A DNA stretch of 64,000 nt from assembly GCA_964446235.1 (NCBI GenBank), contig CAYUNW010000003.1, positions 1-64,000 of the forward strand, written 5' to 3'. The position numbers were made by a program, and so were the translations under genes. Each line of letters starts with the position of its first letter. Position 1 is the stretch's first letter. The notes beneath the pieces were generated by a model that was not told the DNA's origin, did not search any database, and saw only the letters and a list, made by a program, of their open reading frames with translations. This document shows positions 1-8,381 of the stretch, piece by piece. Origin of the DNA: CAYUNW01 sp964446235 (GTDB lineage: Bacteria > Patescibacteriota > Microgenomatia > 2-02-FULL-39-11).

Positions 1-1
1 T

Positions 2-109
2 GCATATTACCTTAAATATCAAAATAAAAGAGCCGATTACGTAAAAGCCTTTTTTGATATAATTGACTGGTATAAAATATCTGAAAATTATTCAAAAACA
101 GTAAAATAA
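2..109 (+). CDS. C-terminal fragment of an upstream gene (partial)
   Basis: A reading frame is open from base 2 to a TAA at 107-109 and would encode the last 35 residues of a protein that begins outside the window. The peptide is rich in Tyr, Lys and aromatic residues (it contains YVKAFFDIIDWYK) and has a protein-like composition. No domain can be named from so short a piece. It ends 10 bases before the dtd start codon, so it could be the upstream neighbour in the same transcript. It may also be a chance open frame. Confidence 0.4.
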   Translation, partial: AYYLKYQNKRADYVKAFFDIIDWYKISENYSKTVK

Positions 110-119
110 TCTTATATAA

Positions 120-572
120 ATGAAGTCTGTAATCCAACGGGTCAAAAATGCAAGCGTCACGGTTGACGCTAAGAATATTGCCCAAATAAATCAAGGTTAT
201 CTTCTGTTAGTAGGCGTCGAAAAAGAAGATACAGAAAAATCCGTTCAGATATTAGCCGATAAAATAGTCAAACTACGTATCATGGGGGATAAGCAGAATA
301 AAATGAATCTGTCTATAAAAGAAGTGAAAGGGGAGATACTGGTGGTTTCCCAATTTACTCTTATTGCAGATTTGAAAGCAGGTAGAAGACCGTCTTTTAT
401 AAATGCAGCCCCTCCTCAAAAGGCAAAAAAATTATACGAATTATTTATTGAAAAGCTCAAAGTATTGGGAGTAAAAAAGGTTGCTCATGGTATATTTGGA
501 GCAAAGATGGAAATAAGTTTAGTCAATGATGGGCCGGTAACGATCATTATCCAAACCCAAGACTTTTCCTGA
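120..572 (+). CDS. dtd: D-aminoacyl-tRNA deacylase
   Basis: This 150-residue protein has the full length of the DTD family and starts with the typical MKSVIQRVKNASVTVD segment. It carries the two family motifs: SQFTL near residue 78, and NDGPVT near residue 136, where the Gly-cisPro pair that excludes L-amino acids sits. The enzyme hydrolyses D-amino acids (and Gly) from mischarged tRNA in the cytosol and protects translation. The start at 120 is preceded by a TATA-like stretch and no Shine-Dalgarno, as for several genes here. It is followed about 40 bases later by gapN on the same strand. Confidence 0.95.
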   Translation: MKSVIQRVKNASVTVDAKNIAQINQGYLLLVGVEKEDTEKSVQILADKIVKLRIMGDKQNKMNLSIKEVKGEILVVSQFTLIADLKAGRRPSFINAAPPQKAKKLYELFIEKLKVLGVKKVAHGIFGAKMEISLVNDGPVTIIIQTQDFS

Positions 573-612
573 TTTATTGTTGGCATATTGTGCCTATGGT
601 ATATTTTATCTA

Positions 613-2094
613 ATGCCCAAAGATTTTTTTCAAAAGCTTCATAACCAGAATAGTCCAGCCGAATATAAATATTTTAACGGTAATACGTGGAAAGAATCAG
701 ATTCGGACGAATTCATATCTTTACACTCTCCAATTGACGGGCATATTTATGCAAAATTGAAACAAATGACTTTTGAGGAAATAAACCAGTCGATACAAAA
801 CCTGAAAGATGGGCAGACCGAATGGTCAGATACGCCGCTTGTCAAACGGGCTCAGATTTTTCATTTGACAGCCGATTGGATTAGGCATCAGAAGGATATG
901 TTGACGAATCTATTGGTCAAAGAGATCGCTAAATCATACCAGGAAGCATCAGATGAAATAGTGAGAAGCGCAGATATGATTGAACAATTTGCCGCTCAGG
1001 CATTAACAGTCAGAGGCGAGGATATTACAGGTGATTCTTTTCCCGGATATGACAGTTCTAAAATGGCCTTTGTGAAAAGAGTACCACATGGAATTGTATT
1101 GGCAATTTCTCCTTATAACTATCCGGTTAACTTAGCGGTGTCAAAGATTATTCCGGCACTTCTGATGGGTAATACCGTTTTATTCAAACCCAGTATCAAA
1201 GGCGCATTATCAGCGTTGTATTTGACGGAAATTATGAGAATTTCAGGTCTGCCTGATAATACAATATCTACTATCATTGGAATAGGGGATAAGATAGGTG
1301 AGTATTTAACCGGACACTCAGCGGTTAATATGATATCTTTCACCGGTTCTTCCAATACCGGCAAAAAAATTGCCAGAAATTCAGGCATGATACCGTTAAG
1401 TTTGGAATGCGGAGGTAATAATCCCGCACTAATTTTACCTGATGCTGATATTGTATCTTGCGCAAAAGAGATTGCTCTGGGGGCGTTTTCATACTCAGGA
1501 CAAAGATGTACGGCAATAAAATATGTACTGTCTTTTCAGGATATCCAAAAGAGATTAATTGATCAAATTTTAAGCTTTTCAAAAGAATATTTTCATTGGG
1601 GTGATCCAAGAATCCAAACAAACAATTTTGGCCCTTTGATAGATGAGAAAGCGGCAGAAGAAGTTGAGATTGCAGTTTTAAAAGCGAAAGCTCAAGGAGC
1701 GCAAATTCTTACAGGAGGCAAACGAAACGGTGCATTCTTTGAGCCGACAATTCTTAAAAATGTCAAACCTGATATGGATATAATTTCTCAAGAAATATTT
1801 GGTCCGGTATTGTCATTTTTAACAGTTAAATCAATTGATGAGGCAATAAAAATAATAAACGATTCAGATTATGGTTTACAGGTTTCATTATTTACAGCTG
1901 ATGAAGGGAGTGCGATTTTACTTGCTGGAAAAATTAATACAGGCGTAATACAAATAAATTCCAAACCGCAAAGAGGTCCTGACCATTTCCCTTTTATCGG
2001 TATAAAAGACAGCGGTTTAGGAGTCCAGGGGATAAAATATTCACTTGAATCGATGACCAGGTTAAAGCCAATAATTTTAAACAAACCTCATTGA
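613..2094 (+). CDS. gapN: NADP-dependent non-phosphorylating glyceraldehyde-3-phosphate dehydrogenase (aldehyde dehydrogenase family)
   Basis: About 493 residues with the aldehyde dehydrogenase fold. Visible landmarks are the cofactor-site SPYNYPVN and PALLMGNTVLFKPS segments (around residues 170-195), FTGSSNTGK, the catalytic-base motif LECGGNN (Glu about 265) and the nucleophile motif SGQRCTAIK (Cys about 299). The GYSGQRCTA-type sequence is closest to GapN of streptococci. The enzyme oxidises glyceraldehyde-3-phosphate directly to 3-phosphoglycerate with NADP+, giving NADPH without substrate-level ATP. A TTG at 577 would add 12 residues, but ATG 613 (MPKDFFQKL) matches the usual N-terminus. 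The 3' end overlaps the convergent CMP-kinase-like gene by 7 bases. Substrate is inferred from sequence similarity. Confidence 0.88.
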   Translation: MPKDFFQKLHNQNSPAEYKYFNGNTWKESDSDEFISLHSPIDGHIYAKLKQMTFEEINQSIQNLKDGQTEWSDTPLVKRAQIFHLTADWIRHQKDMLTNLLVKEIAKSYQEASDEIVRSADMIEQFAAQALTVRGEDITGDSFPGYDSSKMAFVKRVPHGIVLAISPYNYPVNLAVSKIIPALLMGNTVLFKPSIKGALSALYLTEIMRISGLPDNTISTIIGIGDKIGEYLTGHSAVNMISFTGSSNTGKKIARNSGMIPLSLECGGNNPALILPDADIVSCAKEIALGAFSYSGQRCTAIKYVLSFQDIQKRLIDQILSFSKEYFHWGDPRIQTNNFGPLIDEKAAEEVEIAVLKAKAQGAQILTGGKRNGAFFEPTILKNVKPDMDIISQEIFGPVLSFLTVKSIDEAIKIINDSDYGLQVSLFTADEGSAILLAGKINTGVIQINSKPQRGPDHFPFIGIKDSGLGVQGIKYSLESMTRLKPIILNKPH

Positions 2095-2633
2095 TTATTG
2101 AGATGTTCAAGTATTTTATCCAAGGCTTGTTTTGGATTTAAGACTGCAGTATCGATAACCAAATCATATTTATTGAAATTCCAAAAATCGGTAGTTTTGT
2201 AAATTTTTTTCCATTTTTCCATATTTTCCTTTTCCCTTTGTTCGAGGTGATTTTTGGCTTGGATGAGCGTCATATCATCTCTTTTTGTGATCCTGTCTAT
2301 TCTGGTATTTATATCGGAGCAGTCAATAAAAATCTTATATACACCGTTGATATTTCTTCCGTCAAAACCAGAGAGCCATGATTCTATAATCAGAAAAGAT
2401 TCATTTCTCAATTTTTCTTTGATAAAGTTATCAAGTTCAATATGAAAGCGGTCTTGAGTCTGGCTTGTGTTTTCCAGGGCAATCCTTTTTTCCTTCATAT
2501 GTTTTCTGACTAGTTCACCGCCGTTAATCAGCTGCCAACCGATTTCTTTTGCCAGCATTTTTGATAATGTTGTAGCGCCATTGGCTGCTTTGCCTGATAG
2601 TGTGATGTTTCTGATATTTTTGAAAACTTTCAT
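2088..2633 (-). CDS. Cytidylate kinase-like P-loop protein with altered Walker A
   Basis: About 181 residues resembling archaeal-type CMP kinases and other small adenylate-kinase-like enzymes: an N-terminal P-loop strand, an INGGELVRKHMKEK segment, a TQDRFHIELDNFI segment and a lid-like RDDMTLIQAKNHLEQREKEN region. The Walker A position reads GKAANGATT, so the usual Lys before Thr is Ala. Loss of that Lys normally cripples ATP binding, so the protein may be regulatory, use an atypical nucleotide site, or be inactive. ATG 2633 (MKVFKN) is preferred to an upstream ATG at 2672 because it leaves the normal 8-10 residues before the P-loop. It converges on gapN with a 7-base overlap. Confidence 0.65.
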   Translation of the reverse strand: MKVFKNIRNITLSGKAANGATTLSKMLAKEIGWQLINGGELVRKHMKEKRIALENTSQTQDRFHIELDNFIKEKLRNESFLIIESWLSGFDGRNINGVYKIFIDCSDINTRIDRITKRDDMTLIQAKNHLEQREKENMEKWKKIYKTTDFWNFNKYDLVIDTAVLNPKQALDKILEHLNNQ

Positions 2634-2721
2634 ATTGAAATGATATACAATCACTTTAAAACTTACAAGCATATTTTCATAATCAATTGAGAAATAGGAG
2701 ATTTTTACTTAAAATATATTC

Positions 2722-3396
2722 ATGCTTGATTCAAGAAAAAAATACCTGCAAATTGCTTTGAACAGTAATTTAAGTGATGCTTGGACGATTGTTCAGAGTT
2801 TACCGTCTTCAGATAGGATTATTCTTGAGGCGGGTACCCCTCTTATAAAAAGACACGGTGTAGATGCGATACGTAATTTAGCCCAGTGGTGGACGTATAA
2901 ATCTTATTCTTTACAAGCCTTTCCTTATATTGTGGCAGATATGAAAACGATGGATAGGGGAGAAACCGAAGCGTTATTGGTAAAAGAGGCAGGAGGTTCG
3001 GCGCTTGTCGGTTTGGGACAGGCACCTATAGAAACAATAGATTCATTTATTTCAGTGTGCAAAAAATATAATTTGGACAGTATGCTTGACATGATGAATG
3101 TAGAACAGCCAGTAAAGGTTTTAAGAAGACTGAAAAAGCAACCTGATGTAGTAATTTTGCATAGGGGAGTTGATGAGGAAATATATAACAAATCCAAACC
3201 GATTCCTTATTTACAGATAAACAAAATCCGTTCTTCCTACAGTATGATGATTTCCATTGCAGGTGGAGATACGATAAGGGAAGTGCAAAGAGCAATTTTT
3301 AACGATGCCGATATCGTAGTTGTCTGGAAGAATTTTTATCAGGCAAGCGGAGAAACCGGCCTTTTAGCTCAGGAATTTTTAAGACAGATAAAATAA
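2722..3396 (+). CDS. 3-hexulose-6-phosphate synthase / OMP decarboxylase superfamily protein
   Basis: A 224-residue TIM-barrel protein of the OMPDC/HUMPS superfamily. The signature is the ADMKTMDRGETEA segment (residues about 73-85, the D-x-K-x-x-D motif), preceded by LEAGTPLIKRHG and followed by DMMNV, VILHRGVDEE and ISIAGGDT, in the order seen in D-arabino-3-hexulose-6-phosphate synthases. Such enzymes condense formaldehyde with ribulose-5-phosphate or run the reverse reaction to make pentose phosphate. In an organism with limited pentose-phosphate genes the reverse direction is plausible (inference). A TATATT box ends about 3 bases before ATG 2722. No isomerase (PHI) partner is seen in the window. 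Confidence 0.75.
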   Translation: MLDSRKKYLQIALNSNLSDAWTIVQSLPSSDRIILEAGTPLIKRHGVDAIRNLAQWWTYKSYSLQAFPYIVADMKTMDRGETEALLVKEAGGSALVGLGQAPIETIDSFISVCKKYNLDSMLDMMNVEQPVKVLRRLKKQPDVVILHRGVDEEIYNKSKPIPYLQINKIRSSYSMMISIAGGDTIREVQRAIFNDADIVVVWKNFYQASGETGLLAQEFLRQIK

Positions 3397-3402
3397 CCGA
3401 AA

Positions 3403-4155
3403 TTATTTGTGTGTCAGCTTTTTTATCCCCTCGATGACTTCAACAGGAAGAGCAAATACTACAGTGCTGGCCGGATTGGCTGTAGTTGCTTCTATGGTTT
3501 GTAAGGTTCTTAAGGATATTGCTCCTGATGAACTCATTTCTTCCATGGCTTTTCTTAAGTTCTGACTGGCAGAAAGTTCTCCTTGAGAACGAATAATTGT
3601 AGCGCGTCTTTCCCTTTCAGCCTCAGCCTGCTTTGCCATTGCCCTTTTCATATCTGCAGGTAGTTCAATGTCCTGAATTTTTATAGCTGTGACGTCAACT
3701 CCCCATTCACTGGTTTCCGCATCAACTATTTTTTTTATTTCCTCAGCGATTTTTTGTCTGTCTATAAGAAGACTGTCAAGCTCTACTCCACCAATGACGT
3801 CCCGTAAGGCTGTTTGTGCGTATTGGGTGACAGCGTATGTATAATCCTGGATTTTTAAGACTGCGGTTTCCGGTTTGGTAACCATAAAATATACTACAGC
3901 GTTGATTCCTACGGGAACGTTATCTTTTGTGATAACTTCCTGTTGGGGAATATCGGATGTCGTAATTCTGATATCAACCTTGATCACTCTTTGGATTACC
4001 GGTATGACAAATCTTAATCCAGGTTCCAATGTGTATGAATATGAACCAAGCGTTAAAACAATTCCACGTTCATACTGGTCGATTACTTTAAGTCCGGAGA
4101 GTAGAAATAAACCTAAAAAGATAATAAACGGAAAAAATAACGAAACTATAATCAT
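3403..4155 (-). CDS. Slipin / stomatin-like SPFH-band 7 membrane protein
   Basis: 250 residues: an N-terminal hydrophobic hairpin (about 1-22), then the SPFH/band-7 domain with DQYERGIVLTLGSY, EPGLRFVIPVIQ, ITTSDIPQQEVITKDNVPVGINAVVYF and LRDVIGGVELDSLL, then the Ala/Glu/Arg-rich helix AKQAEAERERRATIIRSQGE that drives oligomerisation. This order and length match bacterial slipins. Such proteins form membrane-associated ring assemblies, usually with an NfeD partner or a protease; neither is adjacent here. It is convergent with the preceding hexulose-phosphate-synthase-like gene (6-base gap) and divergent from the gene at 4332. Confidence 0.92.
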   Translation of the reverse strand: MIIVSLFFPFIIFLGLFLLSGLKVIDQYERGIVLTLGSYSYTLEPGLRFVIPVIQRVIKVDIRITTSDIPQQEVITKDNVPVGINAVVYFMVTKPETAVLKIQDYTYAVTQYAQTALRDVIGGVELDSLLIDRQKIAEEIKKIVDAETSEWGVDVTAIKIQDIELPADMKRAMAKQAEAERERRATIIRSQGELSASQNLRKAMEEMSSSGAISLRTLQTIEATTANPASTVVFALPVEVIEGIKKLTHK

Positions 4156-4225
4156 AAATAATCTCCTTTAAAAATATTGTAACAATTTTACCGGTATTTG
4201 CAAAAGACGAAAATACTTTCAATTT

Positions 4226-4255
4226 TTGACAATTATGACTATTTTATGATAAAAT
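4226..4255 (+). promoter_or_regulatory. Sigma70-type promoter
   Basis: A perfect -35 box TTGACA (4226-4231) is followed after 18 bases by TAAAAT (4250-4255). The predicted transcript starts near 4262 at the edge of a perfect-arm inverted repeat and would meet a terminator before the next start codon. Confidence 0.7.
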
Positions 4256-4258
4256 TAT

Positions 4259-4290
4259 ATATGTTGGTTGAAAACTTAACCACAACATAT
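4259..4290 (+). repeat. Inverted repeat at the transcript 5' end
   Basis: ATATGTTG-GTT (4259-4269) pairs with AAC-CA-CAACATAT (4278-4290) around the loop GAAAACTT. The arms are perfect apart from a two-base bulge. It begins where the promoter at 4226 should start transcription, so it is either a 5' hairpin of a short leader RNA or an operator. Confidence 0.6.
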
Positions 4291-4301
4291 AATATTTATA
4301 G

Positions 4302-4329
4302 TAACTCGGCTTTTGGCCGGGTTTTTTTG
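4302..4329 (+). terminator. Intrinsic terminator immediately upstream of a start codon
   Basis: A GC-rich hairpin (ACTCGGC / GCCGGGT, loop TTTTG) is followed by seven T residues ending 3 bases before ATG 4332. With the promoter at 4226 it delimits an RNA of about 65-70 nt, which could be an attenuator leader or a small RNA. Confidence 0.75.
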
Positions 4330-4331
4330 TT

Positions 4332-4745
4332 ATGAAGACTATTTGTTTTTGCGGCAGCTTTAAGTTTTATCAAGAGATGATGAGAGCAGCGGATTTTTTA
4401 AAAAGTAAAGGCTATAAAACCATTATTCCTCTTCCTTCACATGTGCGTTTTCATGATAAACCCAGTGTTTTGAAAGACAAAAAATATGATGAAACAACCA
4501 TCAAGAAATGGGAAGGTGAAGGTGCATTTTTACACCTTTCAAATATCAAAAAAAGCGATATTGTTTATATATATAATAAAGGATCATATCTGGGGCCGGC
4601 GGTGACTGTAGAAATTGGATACGCATTAGCATTGGGAAAACCGATTTATGCCAGAGCTGAAGTGAAAGATATTACCGTGACAAATTTTATTGACAATATT
4701 TACAGTCCGGAACAGTTGGTAAAATATCTGGAAAAAATAAGTTAA
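4332..4745 (+). CDS. Nucleoside 2-deoxyribosyltransferase-like protein
   Basis: 137 residues with the Rossmann-like fold of the nucleoside deoxyribosyltransferase/DNPH1/YpsA-related group: an opening ICFCGSFKFYQEMMRAADFLKSKG segment, a central DIVYIYNKGSYLGPAVTVEIGYALALGKPIYA segment whose V-E-I-G-Y-A-L-A motif contains the usual catalytic or sugar-contacting Glu, and a C-terminal helix. It may cleave or transfer the (deoxy)ribosyl bond of nucleosides or nucleotides, which suits the purine-salvage genes that follow (adenosine deaminase, guaB, guaA). No Shine-Dalgarno precedes it; a terminator lies directly before the ATG, suggesting leader control or translation from another start. Confidence 0.7.
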   Translation: MKTICFCGSFKFYQEMMRAADFLKSKGYKTIIPLPSHVRFHDKPSVLKDKKYDETTIKKWEGEGAFLHLSNIKKSDIVYIYNKGSYLGPAVTVEIGYALALGKPIYARAEVKDITVTNFIDNIYSPEQLVKYLEKIS

Positions 4746-4791
4746 AATCAATCTAGTGTAAATTAACATTAAATTTTATAATAATCTGAAT

Positions 4792-5793
4792 ATGGATAAA
4801 GATAATTTTAATAATCATAATTACGGTGATTTAACAGAACTTCACGTTCATGTGGGTAGTGCCGTAGACCCGCCTATTTTATGGGAAATAGCTCATGAAC
4901 AAGGAATAAAACTGCCTACCAAAAATTACTGGGAGTTTGAAAAACTGATAACAGTATCTGAAGTCACAACATATCAGAAATATTTGGATTTGTTTCATTG
5001 GACAGAACTGATTCAATCATCACCTGAAGCCATGGAAAAAAGCATATATTCCATTTCCAGCGGGGCATATCGGAAAAACAATATAACCGCTTTGGAAATC
5101 AGGTTTAATCCGATGAAAAGAAACAGGGGTGGGGAAAGGGATCTTGATCAGATTATTTTGTCTTCGATTCACGGTATGGATAAGGCGATGCTGGCTTTTC
5201 CGATAAAAGTTGGTTTGATATTTTGTCTAGACAGGACTTTTTCTCCTCAATTAAACAGCATTATTGCCCAAAAAGCCATAAAATACACAAAACGCGGAGT
5301 AGTAGGTATCGATTTGGCCGGATCAATTGTCAAAGATTTTTCCCTGTCTTCTATAGCCCCATTGATATCCGATTGCCGTAAGGCTGGTCTGGGAGTAACT
5401 ATACATACCGGAGAAGCAACAGGTTCTGATGAAATGATGGAGGTTATCAGCCTTTTGTCGCCGGATAGAATCGGGCATGGTATCAAATCCATAGAAGACG
5501 TTAAAGTGTTGAAAGAATTGCATAACAGGGGAATTGTATTAGAAATATGCCCTTCGTCAAATGTTCATACCGGAGTTGTAAAAAATATCGGCGTATTTAA
5601 AAAAATCTTTTCGGTGTTGAAAAAATACAACGTGCCTTTTACTATCAATACCGACGGACCGGAAATGCTGAGAACCAATCTTGTTAGGGAATACGATCTT
5701 TTATTAACCAATAATATATTAAGTAAAGAAGATTTAAACAAAGCAAGTCAAGTTGCCAGGAAAGCTGTTTTTTGTTATGACAGATCAATATAA
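4792..5793 (+). CDS. add: Adenosine deaminase
   Basis: 333 residues with all metal and catalytic motifs of the adenosine/AMP deaminase family in order: LTELHVHVGSA (the H-x-H zinc ligands, near residue 18), GIDLAGS (about 177), HTGEATG (zinc His and catalytic Glu, about 207), RIGHG (about 228), EICPSSN and NTDGPEML (zinc Asp, about 289). It converts adenosine to inosine with release of ammonia. The next gene, IMP dehydrogenase, overlaps its 3' end by 17 bases, so the two form a purine interconversion operon with guaA. A TATAAT box at 4777-4782 lies about 10 bases before the ATG, so the leader is very short. Confidence 0.92.
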   Translation: MDKDNFNNHNYGDLTELHVHVGSAVDPPILWEIAHEQGIKLPTKNYWEFEKLITVSEVTTYQKYLDLFHWTELIQSSPEAMEKSIYSISSGAYRKNNITALEIRFNPMKRNRGGERDLDQIILSSIHGMDKAMLAFPIKVGLIFCLDRTFSPQLNSIIAQKAIKYTKRGVVGIDLAGSIVKDFSLSSIAPLISDCRKAGLGVTIHTGEATGSDEMMEVISLLSPDRIGHGIKSIEDVKVLKELHNRGIVLEICPSSNVHTGVVKNIGVFKKIFSVLKKYNVPFTINTDGPEMLRTNLVREYDLLLTNNILSKEDLNKASQVARKAVFCYDRSI

Positions 5794-6856
5794 AATTATC
5801 GAAAAAGAAAATCTGACTTTTGATGATGTGCTTTTGGTTCCGAATTTCGCAGGATTTAAGCGGGATGAAATCGAAATCGATGTGGATTTGGGAAAAGGAA
5901 TAAAATTAGGTATTCCATTCATATCAAGCCCCATGGATACTGTAACAGATATGCGTTTTGCAATAGCAATAGGTCGGTTAGGAGGTTTGGGGATTATACA
6001 TCGGAATTTATCGGTTGAAGAACAATTGGCTATGGTGAAAGAAGTTAAAAAGCAAAAGCTTATTGCGGCAGCTGCGGTAGGAGCCGGTGGGGATTTAGAA
6101 ATACGGGTTGACGAGCTTTTAAAAGCTCAGATTGACGTTTTAGTCGTTGATAGCGCTCATGGATACTCAAAATCGGTAATTGAGACAACAAAATATATTG
6201 CTAAAAAATCAGCAAAAGTTTTACTGATATCCGGTAATGTAGCTACCCAAGCCGGAGCTAAAGCATTATTTGATGCCGGGGCTGACTTGTTGAGAGTTGG
6301 AATGGGTCCCGGTTCAATTTGTTCAACGCGAATTGTAGCCGGTATTGGAGTGCCTCAATTAAGCGCATTGATTGATTGTGCTCAAGTTGCCAAACAATAC
6401 AAAAAAAATATCATTGCAGATGGCGGAATGAGGTATTCCGGAGACGTAGTAAAAGCGATAGGCGCAGGGGCAATTGCAGTGATGAGCGGTTCTTTGTTTG
6501 CCGGAACTATAGAGTCGCCCGGTAAACTGATTACAATAAAAAACAAAAAATACAAACTTTACCGCGGTATGGGTAGTATATCAGCCATGAAAGATGGAAG
6601 TGCCGCCAGATATGATCAAAATTACCGTAAAGGGCAGCAAAAAAAACTAATTGCCGAAGGAGTAGAAGGAATTGTAGATTATAAAGGCAATCTTGAGGAT
6701 GTATTGGCTCAGCTTACCGGCGGATTGAAATCCGGTATGTATTATACGGGTGCAAGAACAATAAATGAGCTTTCCGAAAAGACACGTTTTATCAGAATTA
6801 CCAACTCAGCGCTTCAAGAGAACCATCCGCATGATATAAAAATTATTAATAATTAA
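5777..6856 (+). CDS. guaB: IMP dehydrogenase lacking CBS domains
   Basis: About 359 residues from ATG 5777 (MTDQYKIIEK). An earlier possible start at 5753 lies inside the add gene and encodes no conserved sequence. The barrel motifs are clear: LTFDDVLLVPNF, SSPMDTVTD, the catalytic loop RVGMGPGSICST (the Cys attacks IMP C2), IADGGMRYSGD, YRGMGSISAMKDG and the flap EGVEGIVDYKG. Normal GuaB is about 490 residues with two CBS domains between barrel halves; these are absent, so allosteric adenylate control is probably missing. It oxidises IMP to XMP with NAD+ and is directly followed by guaA. A divergent paralogue lies at 26037-27104. Confidence 0.93.
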   Translation: MTDQYKIIEKENLTFDDVLLVPNFAGFKRDEIEIDVDLGKGIKLGIPFISSPMDTVTDMRFAIAIGRLGGLGIIHRNLSVEEQLAMVKEVKKQKLIAAAAVGAGGDLEIRVDELLKAQIDVLVVDSAHGYSKSVIETTKYIAKKSAKVLLISGNVATQAGAKALFDAGADLLRVGMGPGSICSTRIVAGIGVPQLSALIDCAQVAKQYKKNIIADGGMRYSGDVVKAIGAGAIAVMSGSLFAGTIESPGKLITIKNKKYKLYRGMGSISAMKDGSAARYDQNYRKGQQKKLIAEGVEGIVDYKGNLEDVLAQLTGGLKSGMYYTGARTINELSEKTRFIRITNSALQENHPHDIKIINN

Positions 6857-6863
6857 TTATTAT

Positions 6864-8378
6864 ATGATTTTAATTATAGATTTCGGCTCTCAGACGACCC
6901 ATCTTATAGGTAGAAGAATTAAGGATTTGGGCGTAAATGCGGAAATTATCTCGCCTGAAAATGCCGTTGATTATATCAGGGACTCAAAACCGAAAGGAAT
7001 AATTTTATCAGGTGGTCCGGATTCGGTTTATCAGGAAAATTCCATACTTATAGATAAGCAAATATTCAATTTCGGTATACCGGTTTTAGGAATATGTTAT
7101 GGTTTACAGTTGATGTCCTATTTTTTAGGTGGGGAGGTGGTTTCAGGTAAGAAAAAGGAATACGGACCGGCAATATTGACTATAAAAAAGGAAAATCCGC
7201 TTTTTTTTAACTTACCGGATAAACTTGAAGTATGGATGAGTCATGGGGACGAGGTCAAAAGTCCGCCAAAAGGAGCAGTTGTTAGCGGTTGTACCCAAAC
7301 GATAAAAGTAGCTTCATTTGCCTGGGAAGAAAAAAATTTTTATGGGGTTCAATTCCACCCCGAAGTACAGCATACCCCGAAAGGGATGAAAATATTGGAA
7401 AATTTTGTATTCGGAATATGTCGGGAAATTGCCGTTGATAAAAAAATAGATATCAAAAATATTATTACTAAACTTAAAGAAGATCTTAAAGGCAAGGCAG
7501 TCTGTGCATTATCCGGAGGTATAGATTCTGCTGTTGCAGCCGTGTTGTCTTCAAAGGCAATCGGTGATGACTTGACTTGTTTTTATGTAGATACCGGACT
7601 TATGAGATATGAGGAAACTAAGCAAGTGGAGGATACTTTCAAAAAGCATTTCCGGCTTAATTTACAGGTAATTTATGCAAAAAAAGAATTTCTTAAAGCG
7701 TTGAAAGGCGTTGTTGACCCAGAAGAAAAACGAAAAGTTGTTGGTGAAACATTTATCAGGATTTTTGAGAAAGAGGCAAAAAAAATAAAAGCTAAATATC
7801 TTGTACAGGGGACGATTTATCCGGATGTGATCGAGAGCAAAGGAACAAAACATTCGGATAAAATCAAAACCCATCATAATGTCGGTGGTATACCAGAATA
7901 TCACAGTTTTACAATAGTTGAACCGCTTAAGTATTTTTATAAAGATGAGGTTAGAAGTATTGCCAAAGAATTATCATTCCCCGAGACTATCATACATAGA
8001 CATGTCTATCCCGGCCCTGGTTTGGCTGTTAGGGTAATCGGAGAAGTGACAGAGGAAAAACTGGATATACTGCGTCAGGCTGATAGGATTGTGGTTGAAG
8101 AGATAAAGAAAGCCGGTATATATAATGATATTTGGATGGCTTTTGCGGTATTTAGCGGTATCAAAACTACCGGAGTCGGTGGAGATGAAAGAAAATACGG
8201 AGAAACCATTGCTGTCAGGGTTATCGAATCGAAAGACACAATGACAGCAGATTGGGTAAGATTACCCTATAAAGTACTAGCTAGAATTTCCAATAGAATT
8301 ACCAACGAAGTTTTTCAGGTTGTCAGAGTAGTTTACGATATAACTACCAAACCTCCTTCAACAATGGAGTGGGAATAG
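6864..8378 (+). CDS. guaA: GMP synthase (glutamine-hydrolysing)
   Basis: 504 residues, full length. The N-terminal class I glutamine amidotransferase shows ILSGGPDSV, GICYGLQLM (nucleophilic Cys about 79) and GVQFHPEVQHT (catalytic His and Glu). The synthetase half begins with the PP-loop ALSGGIDSAVA (about 217) and ends with the dimerisation segment RLPYKVLARISNRITNEV and the family terminus TTKPPSTMEWE. It aminates XMP to GMP. It lies 7 bases after guaB, completing an IMP to GMP route, and is followed 4 bases later by an ABC transporter gene. The TAG stop here shows that amber is a normal stop in this genome. Confidence 0.97.
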   Translation: MILIIDFGSQTTHLIGRRIKDLGVNAEIISPENAVDYIRDSKPKGIILSGGPDSVYQENSILIDKQIFNFGIPVLGICYGLQLMSYFLGGEVVSGKKKEYGPAILTIKKENPLFFNLPDKLEVWMSHGDEVKSPPKGAVVSGCTQTIKVASFAWEEKNFYGVQFHPEVQHTPKGMKILENFVFGICREIAVDKKIDIKNIITKLKEDLKGKAVCALSGGIDSAVAAVLSSKAIGDDLTCFYVDTGLMRYEETKQVEDTFKKHFRLNLQVIYAKKEFLKALKGVVDPEEKRKVVGETFIRIFEKEAKKIKAKYLVQGTIYPDVIESKGTKHSDKIKTHHNVGGIPEYHSFTIVEPLKYFYKDEVRSIAKELSFPETIIHRHVYPGPGLAVRVIGEVTEEKLDILRQADRIVVEEIKKAGIYNDIWMAFAVFSGIKTTGVGGDERKYGETIAVRVIESKDTMTADWVRLPYKVLARISNRITNEVFQVVRVVYDITTKPPSTMEWE

Positions 8379-8381
8379 AAA

